Source: Xenorhabdus beddingii (GTDB taxonomy: Bacteria > Pseudomonadota > Gammaproteobacteria > Enterobacterales > Enterobacteriaceae). Taken from it: a stretch of 64,000 bases of DNA. A program made the translations under genes and the position numbers. The first letter of the stretch is position 1, and every line of letters starts with the position of its first letter. Shown piece after piece: positions 40,311-49,616 of this stretch. The stretch lies in contig NZ_MUBK01000023.1 of assembly GCF_002127545.1 (NCBI RefSeq), positions 1 to 64,000 of the forward strand, given 5' to 3'. The notes under the pieces are model-generated. The model saw only the letters and a program-made list of their open reading frames with translations, did no database searches and had not been told where the DNA came from.

Positions 40311-43300
40311 ATGTCAGATAGCCAAGTGAATAATCGTGCACAGGAATTACTGGATAATGCCGTCGCGGAAGGCGGAGCCTACGATATCTTACGCAATCGC
40401 CTGTCTGAGCAAGGCCAGCAGTTACATGAAAAAGCCAGCCTGCTTAACACCCGCCGTCTGGACGAGTTTGGCAAAAACCAGACTGACATTATCGGGCGTA
40501 TCCGCATTCGCACAGAAAACAACTGTGTTGCCCGCGATATCGTCCGCGTTGGCGATTGGCTACTGTTTGGCTATAACGTATTCCTTGGCTTGAAAAAAGA
40601 GACGCGGGTTGAAGATGTCTTTTCCCTGTATAAGCTCAAAAAAGACCATGACGAATATGATGTGGAATCGGTCCCACTGACAGGCACATTTCTCAATATC
40701 CCCCATTTTGTGCAGGATTTCAGCGAACTTTACACTTACTATAAAAATACCCAATTGCTGGGGCTGGTCGAACGCGACGGAAAACTGCTCGCCAGCTTCC
40801 AGATTGGTGAACGAATCACGGATATTCGCGTATTTCGCTGGGCGATTTCCAGCGACAAAACAGAAATAACCTATATTGATAATCGTGGTGAACGCGATAT
40901 CGCCCTGCCCCCTGCCTATGATTTTGAATGGCAGAAAACCACGCGGGAAAATACCGTGAACGGGCGTTATCCACATATGAACATTCTGGATACGGTGTTT
41001 GTGGAAACCATTGGCGGCGATCTGACGATTAAATGTGAAAACAATACCGAAGATGGTCTGGGGATCTACCGAGAAGCGGTGCTGGATAAAACCCAATCAC
41101 TGGATGATGCTCAAATTGAATATGCCCAGACCGGTAGCCTGATCCTGCTGAAAATCCTGCCTTACCGTGAAGAAAGCTGGCGTTATCTGGTCTATAACAC
41201 TCTGGCCCAAAGTGTACAGCGCATTGATGCCATCGGGCTGGCCTGCATTCAGTTACCGGAAGATCACGGTATTATTTTTCCCGGCGGTTATTACTTACAA
41301 AGCGGGGAATACAAAACGTTTGATCAATCCATGGATGGAATGCGCTTCCGCCGTGTTCGCCGCTCCCCAAACGGGGAAGATGTGATGTACATCTTCTACG
41401 AACCCAAATTGGGTCGTCTGGCTCTGTTTAATTACAACCTGATCGAACGCAAGCTACAAAACCCACTGTTTGGTCACGGTTATGCCATGCTGGAAGATGG
41501 TCAGATGGTGCTGTTTGAAGGGCAATCAGAAGAGCCGACCCGTATCCACCCGATGCAAATCTGGCAAACCCCCTTCTATTCTGATGAGTATGCCGCCCGC
41601 CAACCGGCAAGAAACAGCTTCTTAGGCCGCATCGGTAATGCCGAGCTGGTACGTGGTATTTCTGACCTTTACCATATCGCCAAAGAAATAGAACAACAGC
41701 AGGTATCTTCCCTGCTCTACGAAAAACTCTGCCAAGATGCCAGGCGTCTGGTGGACATCTATTATTGGCTTAATGACAAACAGAGCCTGAATATCTCTGG
41801 GTTGCTGAAAGAGATCGCCAATACTGGTGAAAAGGTATTGGATGAATACGAAAAAGTAGAAAGCATCCGCCGCCAGTCTGTTCGTGCCATGAATGAAGCA
41901 ACGTCGAATCAAAAAGCGTTGTTGTCTGCAATGCTGCCGGAGAGCTGGACAGAAACTCAGCAATTTATTGAAGCCTTAAACCGCTTGAGCATCCAGCGTG
42001 GTCACTTAATCACGCTGCGCGATCACCGCTATATTGACCTGTCCCATCTTGATGAAATGGAAACGCAACTGGTTGACAGCCAACAGCGTATTTCGCTGGC
42101 AACCGCCGAATTTCTTGCCAGCGAAAAAGCCCTACAGCCATTTACCCAGCAATTACAACAACTGGACAAACAGGTTCAGGCGGCGACCAACCGCGCCCAG
42201 CTCACCGAACCGCTGGCGGGTATGGAGAAAATGTCCACCGATCTGGATATGCTGTCCAACTTGATGGCTTCGCTGAAATTCGAAGACACCACTCAGCAGA
42301 CCCACATCATTGAGTCGATTTCCGAGATTTATGCGCTATTGAACCAAGCACGCGCGCGACTGCAACAACGCCGCAAGGAGCAGGGTGCGGTTGAGTCCGT
42401 TGCGCAGTTCGGCGCGCAATTTAAATTATTCAGTCAGGGGATCACGAATGCTCTGGCCCTTTCCACCGATCCAGAACGTTGTGACGAACAGCTCTCCCGC
42501 CTATTGGTACAACTGGAAGAGCTGGAAACTCAATTCAGCGATCACGATGCGTTCTTGAATGACATTCTGGACAAACGTGAAGAGTTGCTGGAAACCTTTG
42601 AAGCTCACAAGCAGTCACTGCTGGATGAACGTCAGCGCAAGGCTCAGAATTTACAGGTGGCAGCAGAACGTCTGTTGGACAGCATCAGTCGCCGGACAGC
42701 AAAATTTTCGTCCCTTGATGAACTGAATGCCTTTTTTGCTTCCGATACCCTGTCGCTGAAAACTCGCGAACTCATTGAACGCTTGCGGAAACTGAAAGAC
42801 AGCGTAAAAGCGGATGATATCGATGCCAAATTCAAGGCAGCACGAGATCAGGCCATTCGTAGCCTGCGGGATAAGACAGAAATCTATGAAGATGGCGGCA
42901 ACGTTATCAAACTTGGTCCACGCCACCGTTTCAGTGTCAATACCCAAGAACTGGATCTCACCATCCTGCCACGGGGCGATCGCCTCTATCTGCACCTGAC
43001 AGGCACCGATTATCAGGAACCGATTGATAGTCCAGAACTTGAATCCCTGAAACCTTATTGGTCAATTGCCCTCGAATCGGAATCACCACAGGTCTATCGT
43101 GCAGAATACCTTGCTTATTCCCTGATTTACGCAGCAGGCAAAGAGCATGATGGCCTGACACCGGATAGCTTGAACTCCTTGTTAAACCAGCCGGACATGC
43201 TGGAAAAAGCCGTGCGTGAATTTGCCGCCCCTCGCTATAAAGAGGGCTATGAAAAAGGCATCCATGACCATGATGCGGTGGCGATCCTGCGTAAATTAAT

Positions 43301-45248
43301 CCCTGTGGGGGAAGGTGCTGACCTTTTACGCTTCAATCCTCATGCCAGAGGGATCGCAGTGCTTTTCTGGGAACACGTTCAACGCGAGGAACAGCCGGCA
43401 TTGTGGCCTGAACGCGCCCGTACCTGTACCCATATTTACCAACTTTTCCGCAATGATGCCGGTTTACTGGATCTCCAGGCAGAAATAGAAGCGGAGATCA
43501 GCCTGTTCCTTGAGCGTCACCCCATCAAGTGTGAACCTTATCAACAAACCCAAGCGGCGGAATACCTGAGCCTGGCACTTAGCCGGCCCCATGTGGAATT
43601 CAGTTTCAGCAAATATGCACGTAGCTTATTGGAAGGGCTACAATCTAAACTGGAAAAAGCCCATATGTGGGGAGATTTCAACCACTCCCAGCACAACCTC
43701 GGCCAACGTTTCGCCCAGCGTTGGATGCTGGTGGAAAACTGGCTGAAAGGTCTCTGTTCCCTGTCAGAATTTGCCCCTCTGAAAAGCTATATTTCAGAAG
43801 CTGTCGCGCTGGTTTTATTGGAAAAAACACTTCATGCCCATTTTAGTGAGGTGGACCTGCACTTTACCGTCACTGATTTGATTGGCGAGCACCCTTCCAT
43901 CGTCAACCAAACACTGACGCTGAGTATTGATGACTATTTCTGCCGGATGCGTAGACAGCGTAAGGTATTTATTCCTGCTTATCACCATTATCAGGCATTG
44001 CGCCAAGACGTTCTGAATCAGCAGAGAAAAACGCTACGCCTACATGAATTCAAGGCACAGCCACTCAGTTCCTTTGTACGCAACAAGTTGATCAACGAGG
44101 TTTACCTGCCACTGATTGGCGACAACCTGGCTAAACAGATCGGTGCCATTGGGGAAGGAAAACGAACAGATCTTATGGGGATGTTATTAATGATCTCCCC
44201 GCCCGGCTACGGCAAAACAACATTGATGGAATATATCGCCAGCCGCCTTGGGTTAATCTTCATGAAAATCAACGCGCCAGCATTGGGGCACGATGTTTTG
44301 TCACTCGACCCTGCCCAAGCGCCAAACGCCACCGCGCGTCAGGAGTTGGAAAAACTGAATCTGGCGCTGGAAATGGGCAATAACGTGATGCTGTATGTCG
44401 ATGATATCCAGCACACCCATCCTGAATTTTTGCAGAAGTTTATTTCCCTGTGTGATGGTACACGGCGTATTGAAGGGGTTTGGAAAGGGCAAACCAAGAC
44501 CTACGATATGCGCGGCAAAAAATTCTGCGTTGTGATGTCAGGCAACCCTTATACCGAATCTGGCGAGCTGTTTAAAATCCCCGATATGCTGGCAAACCGT
44601 GCTGATATCTATAACCTTGGTGAAGTATTGGGGGGTATGGAAGACACCTTCACGCTGAGTTATATCGAAAACAGCCTGACATCGAATCCGGTGCTGGCAC
44701 CGCTGGCATTGCGAGACATGAATGATCTGTATCTGTTTATCGATAAAGCGATGGGCAAACCTTTCTCCAGCAATGGCCTGAGCTATCCCTACAGCGAAGC
44801 AGAGATCACTGAAATTGTGGCGATCCTAGAACACCTGCTGATGATACGGAATATCGTATTTAAGGTGAACCAGCAATATATTGCCAGCGCCGCGCAATCC
44901 GATAAATACCGGTCAGAGCCACCGTTCAAGTTGCAGGGAAGCTACCGCAATATGAATAAACTCAGCGAAAAAGTTTCTGCGGTGATGAATAAAGAAGAAA
45001 TACGCCGCATTATTGATGATCATTATTTGGGTGAGGCTCAATTACTGACAAGTGGTGCCGAAGAAAACCTGCTCAAACTGGCAGAAATTCGCGGCACAAT
45101 GACAACAGAAGAGGCGCAACGCTGGCAGCAAATCAAACGTGACTTTATGCGGAATAAAGCATTGGGCGGTGATAATGCTGATGTAGGTGATCGCGTTGTC
45201 GCCCAACTCGCAGATTTGGTTGAAAGTGTTCAGGCGTTGAAGAGCTGA
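40311..45248 (+). CDS. Giant AAA ATPase with DUF3686 domain (annotated DNA repair ATPase)
   Basis: A 1645-residue protein. The N-terminal 480 residues form a beta-rich region of the DUF3686 type, followed by a coiled coil (about 490-860). The C-terminal region has an AAA core: SPPGYGKTTLMEYIASR (P-loop near residue 1300), NVMLYVDDIQHTHPEFLQ (Walker B near 1361) and FCVVMSGNPYTESGE (sensor 1). Homologues are often labelled DNA repair ATPase, but the basis for that name is weak. Its place behind a flotillin and before a rhomboid suggests a role at the membrane, for example remodelling of proteins held by the flotillin scaffold. That is inference. No frameshift is visible despite the size. Confidence 0.85.
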   Translation: MSDSQVNNRAQELLDNAVAEGGAYDILRNRLSEQGQQLHEKASLLNTRRLDEFGKNQTDIIGRIRIRTENNCVARDIVRVGDWLLFGYNVFLGLKKETRVEDVFSLYKLKKDHDEYDVESVPLTGTFLNIPHFVQDFSELYTYYKNTQLLGLVERDGKLLASFQIGERITDIRVFRWAISSDKTEITYIDNRGERDIALPPAYDFEWQKTTRENTVNGRYPHMNILDTVFVETIGGDLTIKCENNTEDGLGIYREAVLDKTQSLDDAQIEYAQTGSLILLKILPYREESWRYLVYNTLAQSVQRIDAIGLACIQLPEDHGIIFPGGYYLQSGEYKTFDQSMDGMRFRRVRRSPNGEDVMYIFYEPKLGRLALFNYNLIERKLQNPLFGHGYAMLEDGQMVLFEGQSEEPTRIHPMQIWQTPFYSDEYAARQPARNSFLGRIGNAELVRGISDLYHIAKEIEQQQVSSLLYEKLCQDARRLVDIYYWLNDKQSLNISGLLKEIANTGEKVLDEYEKVESIRRQSVRAMNEATSNQKALLSAMLPESWTETQQFIEALNRLSIQRGHLITLRDHRYIDLSHLDEMETQLVDSQQRISLATAEFLASEKALQPFTQQLQQLDKQVQAATNRAQLTEPLAGMEKMSTDLDMLSNLMASLKFEDTTQQTHIIESISEIYALLNQARARLQQRRKEQGAVESVAQFGAQFKLFSQGITNALALSTDPERCDEQLSRLLVQLEELETQFSDHDAFLNDILDKREELLETFEAHKQSLLDERQRKAQNLQVAAERLLDSISRRTAKFSSLDELNAFFASDTLSLKTRELIERLRKLKDSVKADDIDAKFKAARDQAIRSLRDKTEIYEDGGNVIKLGPRHRFSVNTQELDLTILPRGDRLYLHLTGTDYQEPIDSPELESLKPYWSIALESESPQVYRAEYLAYSLIYAAGKEHDGLTPDSLNSLLNQPDMLEKAVREFAAPRYKEGYEKGIHDHDAVAILRKLIPVGEGADLLRFNPHARGIAVLFWEHVQREEQPALWPERARTCTHIYQLFRNDAGLLDLQAEIEAEISLFLERHPIKCEPYQQTQAAEYLSLALSRPHVEFSFSKYARSLLEGLQSKLEKAHMWGDFNHSQHNLGQRFAQRWMLVENWLKGLCSLSEFAPLKSYISEAVALVLLEKTLHAHFSEVDLHFTVTDLIGEHPSIVNQTLTLSIDDYFCRMRRQRKVFIPAYHHYQALRQDVLNQQRKTLRLHEFKAQPLSSFVRNKLINEVYLPLIGDNLAKQIGAIGEGKRTDLMGMLLMISPPGYGKTTLMEYIASRLGLIFMKINAPALGHDVLSLDPAQAPNATARQELEKLNLALEMGNNVMLYVDDIQHTHPEFLQKFISLCDGTRRIEGVWKGQTKTYDMRGKKFCVVMSGNPYTESGELFKIPDMLANRADIYNLGEVLGGMEDTFTLSYIENSLTSNPVLAPLALRDMNDLYLFIDKAMGKPFSSNGLSYPYSEAEITEIVAILEHLLMIRNIVFKVNQQYIASAAQSDKYRSEPPFKLQGSYRNMNKLSEKVSAVMNKEEIRRIIDDHYLGEAQLLTSGAEENLLKLAEIRGTMTTEEAQRWQQIKRDFMRNKALGGDNADVGDRVVAQLADLVESVQALKS

Positions 45249-45362
45249 AGCCATTGTTTTCTCCCGTTGAGCAGAAACCAATTTCTGGCTGTCAATTGAA
45301 CGGAATAGAAGGCAAAATATCTTAGCATTCCCAATTGGTTTGATATTTTCAACAGGGGGACA

Positions 45363-45932
45363 ATGATGACAGTATGGTTTAAGCAGCGCCTTTATATCCT
45401 AATAGGATTAGCATCAATACTTATCATTATTCAATTAATCAATACGTTAACCGGTTATGCATTAAACAACTTCGGCATTATTCCCCGCTATGCCCAAGGG
45501 CTGATCGGTATTCCTCTATCCCCTTTCCTGCATGGCAGTTGGCTGCACTTGTTCAGTAATCTCCCGGTCTTATTGGTACTCAGTGCATTGCTAATGACCC
45601 ACTCCATTCGTTATTACGTGCTCGCCAGCTTGTTTGTTATCTTTTTGGAAGGCACGCTGGTCTGGTTATTTGGCCGTACCGCCATGCATGTTGGTGCCAG
45701 TGGCTGGATTTTTGGCTTGTGGGGGTTATTGCTGGCTAATGCTTACTTCCTGAGGAGAGGCAAAGATCTCTTTTTTGCCATTCTGGTGGTTCTCTATTAC
45801 GGAGGCGCTGCCCTCGGTTTGTTCCCCTGGCAACAGGGTATCTCAACGGAAGGACACATTTTCGGCGCTATCGCCGGGCTGGTTTTCTCTTGGCTGACCA
45901 AGAAGTGGATCATCACGGCTCGTGATTTTTAA
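45363..45932 (+). CDS. Rhomboid family intramembrane serine protease
   Basis: A 189-residue protein with about six membrane segments. The family residues are complete: His62 and Asn66 in GSWLHLFSN, Ser113 in HVGASGW (GxSG nucleophile) and His165 in EGHIFGAIAG. It should cut membrane proteins within or near the bilayer. Strong GGGGGA before the start; the second ATG (45366) is equally possible. Flotillin and NfeD-type proteins are known to be linked with membrane proteolysis, which fits the gene set. Confidence 0.9.
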   Translation: MMTVWFKQRLYILIGLASILIIIQLINTLTGYALNNFGIIPRYAQGLIGIPLSPFLHGSWLHLFSNLPVLLVLSALLMTHSIRYYVLASLFVIFLEGTLVWLFGRTAMHVGASGWIFGLWGLLLANAYFLRRGKDLFFAILVVLYYGGAALGLFPWQQGISTEGHIFGAIAGLVFSWLTKKWIITARDF

Positions 45933-45981
45933 TCAATAGGACATTTTTAATTTAAAATCAATAATAAATATATTGCAATAA

Positions 45982-46035
45982 ACTCAACGATCTCTAAAAT
46001 TAGGTCAATTGACCTAATTTTAGAGATCGTTGAGT
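45982..46035. promoter_or_regulatory. Perfect 54-bp palindrome
   Basis: All 27 base pairs of the two arms match, with no spacer; the centre is GGTCAATTGACC and the outer ends are ACTCAACGATC/GATCGTTGAGT. It lies 17 bases before the start of the next gene and 50 behind the rhomboid gene. It is AT-rich in the middle and is followed by TATTTT. It could be a terminator for the rhomboid transcript or an operator for the downstream gene. Confidence 0.9.
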
Positions 46036-46052
46036 ATTTTAAGGATCGTAAA

Positions 46053-47141
46053 ATGAAGAACATATCTGTATTACTCGTTGGTGGTTATGGGGTTGTTGGT
46101 CAGCAAACAGCACAAATTATCAATCAATACCGGCCTGATTTACACTTAATCATTGCCGGCAGAGATATTAATCAGGCAAAAAAAACATCTGAAAATTTAA
46201 ATAATTCCGAAGGGTTATTTTTTGATGTGGAAAATCCATCGCTACCGGATAAATTAAAAATTGATATTGTGTTGGCGCTGGTTAACGATCCACAAGATAA
46301 ATTATTGCATTTCGCACATCAGAATAATATTGCGTATGTAGATATTACCCGTTGGACCGATCGTTTACAGATTGCATTAAGTAAAGCCGCTATCATGCAA
46401 AATCAAAAACAAAGTACTATGATTTTCTCATCTTCATGGATGTCCGGCATCGTAGCGGCACTGATCCATGATATCAGTAAATCATTTACAACTATTGATA
46501 GTATTGATATGAGTGTCCTATATGCATTGAATGACAAAGCAGGTCCTAATTCAATTGAATATATGGATAGGTTAACCACTCCTTTTACTGTAAAGCAGAA
46601 TGGGAAATACCAAAAAATCCTCCCCTTTTCGGATGAAAAAACCGTTTTATTCAGTGATGGCACTATTCACAAAGTTTTTCGTATTGATATGCCAGAACAA
46701 TTTATCTTCCCCTTAATTACCAATGCACAAACGGTTTCGACCCGAATTGGTTTTGATGATCCTAAGAGTAATAAATTACTCGCTTTTTTAGTGAGGAAAG
46801 GCATTTGGAAGTTATTGTCAGGAAAGAGCACCACCGGACTTCGTAGAAAATTTTTATACAACCCCGGCCAAGGGCATCAACATCAAATTCGTACCGATAT
46901 AAAAGGCACGGATGAAAAAGGGAACCCTAAATATGTATGCTTGCAACTTAATGATCCAAAAGGACAAACCCATTTAACCGCAATAGGTGCTGCAGCATTG
47001 GTGATTCAGTTGGCTGAACATATACAGAATAATCACACAACCATTTTAAATACGGGTGAAAGATTTTTAGACGTTGAAAAACTAAAATCGCTATTATCTT
47101 CGGAAAACGTGAGTTTTAATGTTAATAGCGAAATAGACTGA
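46053..47141 (+). CDS. Saccharopine dehydrogenase-like NAD(P)-binding oxidoreductase
   Basis: A 362-residue protein with an N-terminal Rossmann motif LLVGGYGVVGQQTAQII and IIAGRDINQAK, followed by YVDITRW, as in the saccharopine dehydrogenase NADP-binding family, which includes many oxidoreductases that are not in lysine metabolism. The C-terminal half has no recognisable catalytic signature. An AAGGA site lies eight bases before the ATG, and a perfect 54-bp palindrome lies just upstream, so expression is probably tightly controlled. It is convergent with a TetR-type regulator and shares a bidirectional terminator with it. Confidence 0.75.
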   Translation: MKNISVLLVGGYGVVGQQTAQIINQYRPDLHLIIAGRDINQAKKTSENLNNSEGLFFDVENPSLPDKLKIDIVLALVNDPQDKLLHFAHQNNIAYVDITRWTDRLQIALSKAAIMQNQKQSTMIFSSSWMSGIVAALIHDISKSFTTIDSIDMSVLYALNDKAGPNSIEYMDRLTTPFTVKQNGKYQKILPFSDEKTVLFSDGTIHKVFRIDMPEQFIFPLITNAQTVSTRIGFDDPKSNKLLAFLVRKGIWKLLSGKSTTGLRRKFLYNPGQGHQHQIRTDIKGTDEKGNPKYVCLQLNDPKGQTHLTAIGAAALVIQLAEHIQNNHTTILNTGERFLDVEKLKSLLSSENVSFNVNSEID

Positions 47142-47196
47142 ATCCGTTCCTGAAACTCAATCGAATAAGGTGTTTTAAACAGAGTTTCAGTGCTTA

Positions 47197-47228
47197 AATA
47201 ATCCGTAAAACGATTTTTACGGATTATT
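47197..47228. terminator. Bidirectional terminator
   Basis: A perfect 14-bp stem (AATAATCCGTAAAA / TTTTACGGATTATT) with the loop CGAT, T-rich on the plus-strand side and A-rich before it. It lies between the convergent oxidoreductase and TetR genes. Confidence 0.88.
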
Positions 47229-47807
47229 TTATTTTGCTTCGATAATCGCAATGATGGTAGACCGTAAACGCTGACTTAAATCAAAATTGAAACTGTCCTT
47301 ATTCCGATAGGAATATAGCATGGACAAACCTTCAAATAAGGAAACTAACATTAACGCTTTTTCTTTCCTGATGTCTTCTGACATATCAGCATAAGTATTG
47401 CGCAAGATAATAATGACTTGATCAGTATAGCGTTGATAAAACTTGGTTAAGATTTTATGTAATTTTTCTGAGTGGCGGCTCGCCAACCATGTTTCTAACG
47501 CCAAAGTACATAACGACATGTCCTGTAAGTTATTGACAATAATATCCAGTAAAACATCAAGTTCATTATGCTCAGCATTAGCAAGTTGTAATCTTGTCGT
47601 CGCATCCTCAATAACTTGATTAAATACTCCCTCGAATAGCGATTCGAGATTCGGGAAATAGTACTGTAAATTTCCGAGCGTTATTCCACAATGATTAGCC
47701 AGAGATCGCATACTAAAAAGACGACTTCCCCCCTGAATAAGGAGTTTTATCGCATATTTTAAAATAAGCGTTTGTTTTTCTTCGAACTTTTCTTTTTTAG
47801 GTTTCAT
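47229..47807 (-). CDS. TetR/AcrR-family transcriptional regulator
   Basis: 192 residues from the Met at 47807 (MKPKKEKFEEKQTLILKYAIKLL); a Met three codons earlier is possible, while the remaining upstream open frame is unlikely to be coding. It has a TetR helix-turn-helix FSMRSLANHCGITLGNLQYYFPNLESLFEGV. The ligand domain is helical and unspecific. It lies 153 bases behind a Baeyer-Villiger-type monooxygenase on the same strand, with a hairpin between them, and faces the oxidoreductase gene. It may control either or both. Confidence 0.85.
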   Translation of the reverse strand: MKPKKEKFEEKQTLILKYAIKLLIQGGSRLFSMRSLANHCGITLGNLQYYFPNLESLFEGVFNQVIEDATTRLQLANAEHNELDVLLDIIVNNLQDMSLCTLALETWLASRHSEKLHKILTKFYQRYTDQVIIILRNTYADMSEDIRKEKALMLVSLFEGLSMLYSYRNKDSFNFDLSQRLRSTIIAIIEAK

Positions 47808-47914
47808 TGTCAGCATATTGAAATTCATTGGGTACAAACCAAGATTTGTATATGCTATTGACCTGTATTGCAAGAGCGTTTTTCTGACAGCATAATCGGC
47901 GGTTGGTGACGGTT

Positions 47915-47936
47915 CCTCGCCCGGTATTGAGCGAGG
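47915..47936 (-). terminator. Hairpin behind the monooxygenase gene
   Basis: CCTCGC and GCGAGG pair around ten bases, 24 bases behind the monooxygenase stop on the minus strand. No U tract follows. Confidence 0.4.
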
Positions 47937-47959
47937 GTTTACAGTGCCTTTCGCCAAAA

Positions 47960-49408
47960 TTACTTCCATCGTAATGCCGTATCATCCAGTGGTTGCCCTA
48001 ATACTTCTTTATCCTTTTTATAATCATGTGGAACAGACCAATTTGGGCTGCGTCCCTGACGTGGTAGCCCGGCTCCGCTACGTTTTACATAGCCTGATTG
48101 CAGGGCGCCAAAAATGTGTTTATCAGCCAATATTTCTTCCGCCGGGGCATACGGTGTAACAACCATTGCACCACGACGATCCATCTCCTTCAACAAACGA
48201 CAAATATATTCTGCTGATAGGTCAACTTTCAGTGTCCAGGCATTATTGATATAACCAAACAAATAGGCAAAATTAGGGATATCCTGTAATAATGTTCCCT
48301 TATAGAGCATTCGGTTATGACTTTGCTGCTTTTGCCCATCGATAGAAAGCTCAATTCCTCCCATGAGATGTAATTGCAATCCTGTCGCTGTCACAATGAT
48401 ATCCGCAGGTAATTCCTTGCCAGACTGCAGCAAAATTCCGCTTTCAGTAATACGTTCAATCTGGTCGGTAACAATCGAAGCCTTGCCTTCTTTCAGTACC
48501 TTAAATAGATTACTGTCTGGCACAAAACACAACCGCTCATCCCACGGCATGTACTTTGGCGTCAGGTTTTTCATGTCAAAATCAGGGCCGACCTTTCTGC
48601 TAGCTAATCCCAGCAAAAACGATTTCAGCAGGTTAGGAAAATATCGGCTCGTTTTATACAGCAAACTGAAAAAGAAAATATTGCGACTTCTGCTCCATGC
48701 ATAAATCCAACGTGGTGGAAGTATGCCTTTGAAAAACTCCGCCATCTTATCCCTCCCCGGTATTGAAAAAATATAACTCGGAGAACGCTGTAACATGGTG
48801 ATATGTTCAGTGTCATTGGCCATTGCCGGAAGTAAAGTGACGGCCGTTGCGCCACTTCCAATCACAACAACCCGCTTCCCTTTGTAATCCAATGATTCAG
48901 GCCAATGTTGTGGATGAACTATTGAGCCTTTGAAATCTTCAAGGCCGGGAAATTGGGGTAAATAAGGTTGATCATAGTTGTAATAACCTGTCGCAGCGAC
49001 AAGAAAATGGCAGGTAAATTGCCGAATTTCGCCACTGACTCCGTCAATGGCGGTGACAGTCCATTGGCGGGTTTCATTTGACCAATCAGTTTGGGTGATT
49101 TTTACTCCGAACTGTATTTTCTTATCAACGGCATACTCTTCCGCCGCTGAATGGAGATAACGCCTAATTGAAGGAGCATCAGCAAAAATACTGGTATCTG
49201 TCCAAGGACGAAATTTATAGCCATAGCTCATCATATCCGAATCTGTGCGAATGCCCGGATAGCGAAATAAATCCCAGGTTCCCCCTAGGGCGTTACGGCG
49301 CTCTAAGATCCCCACTTTCTTGTCAGGACATTCCCTGGCCAGATGACACGCCATACCAATGCCTGACACTCCCGCTCCGATGATCAAAACATCATAATGG
49401 TTATTCAT
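47960..49408 (-). CDS. Flavin-containing monooxygenase, Baeyer-Villiger type
   Basis: A 482-residue FAD/NADPH enzyme. The FAD loop is GAGVSG at 11-16, with ERRNALGGTWDLFRYPGIRTDSD. The Baeyer-Villiger fingerprint FxGxxxHxxxWP is present as FKGSIVHPQHWP at 159-170, and the NADPH loop is VIGSGATAV. The ATGxQLHLMGG segment is also typical. Such enzymes insert oxygen next to a ketone to give esters or lactones. A TetR regulator follows. The substrate is unknown. Confidence 0.88.
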   Translation of the reverse strand: MNNHYDVLIIGAGVSGIGMACHLARECPDKKVGILERRNALGGTWDLFRYPGIRTDSDMMSYGYKFRPWTDTSIFADAPSIRRYLHSAAEEYAVDKKIQFGVKITQTDWSNETRQWTVTAIDGVSGEIRQFTCHFLVAATGYYNYDQPYLPQFPGLEDFKGSIVHPQHWPESLDYKGKRVVVIGSGATAVTLLPAMANDTEHITMLQRSPSYIFSIPGRDKMAEFFKGILPPRWIYAWSRSRNIFFFSLLYKTSRYFPNLLKSFLLGLASRKVGPDFDMKNLTPKYMPWDERLCFVPDSNLFKVLKEGKASIVTDQIERITESGILLQSGKELPADIIVTATGLQLHLMGGIELSIDGQKQQSHNRMLYKGTLLQDIPNFAYLFGYINNAWTLKVDLSAEYICRLLKEMDRRGAMVVTPYAPAEEILADKHIFGALQSGYVKRSGAGLPRQGRSPNWSVPHDYKKDKEVLGQPLDDTALRWK

Positions 49409-49616
49409 GTTACTTCCCCCCGCAAGAAGACTTGCTTAATCAGATAAGCCGCTTGTTCAATAGGCCATGGTATTTTTTATTTGCAGGGACAACCATTTGC
49501 ATTTATGTGGGGGGAGTATCAGGATGTTGACGGATGGCATAAATGAGTATGCTTGAAAGTAATTAAACTCAAACAGCTATGGGTTCATGGCTATTATAGG
49601 GTGAAGTCATCTCATT

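Noticed and set aside
47229-47807. TetR protein as the receptor of the AfsA-type signal
   Set aside because: Butyrolactone receptors are TetR proteins, but this one is over 40 kb away, beside a monooxygenase, and nothing in the sequence links the two.
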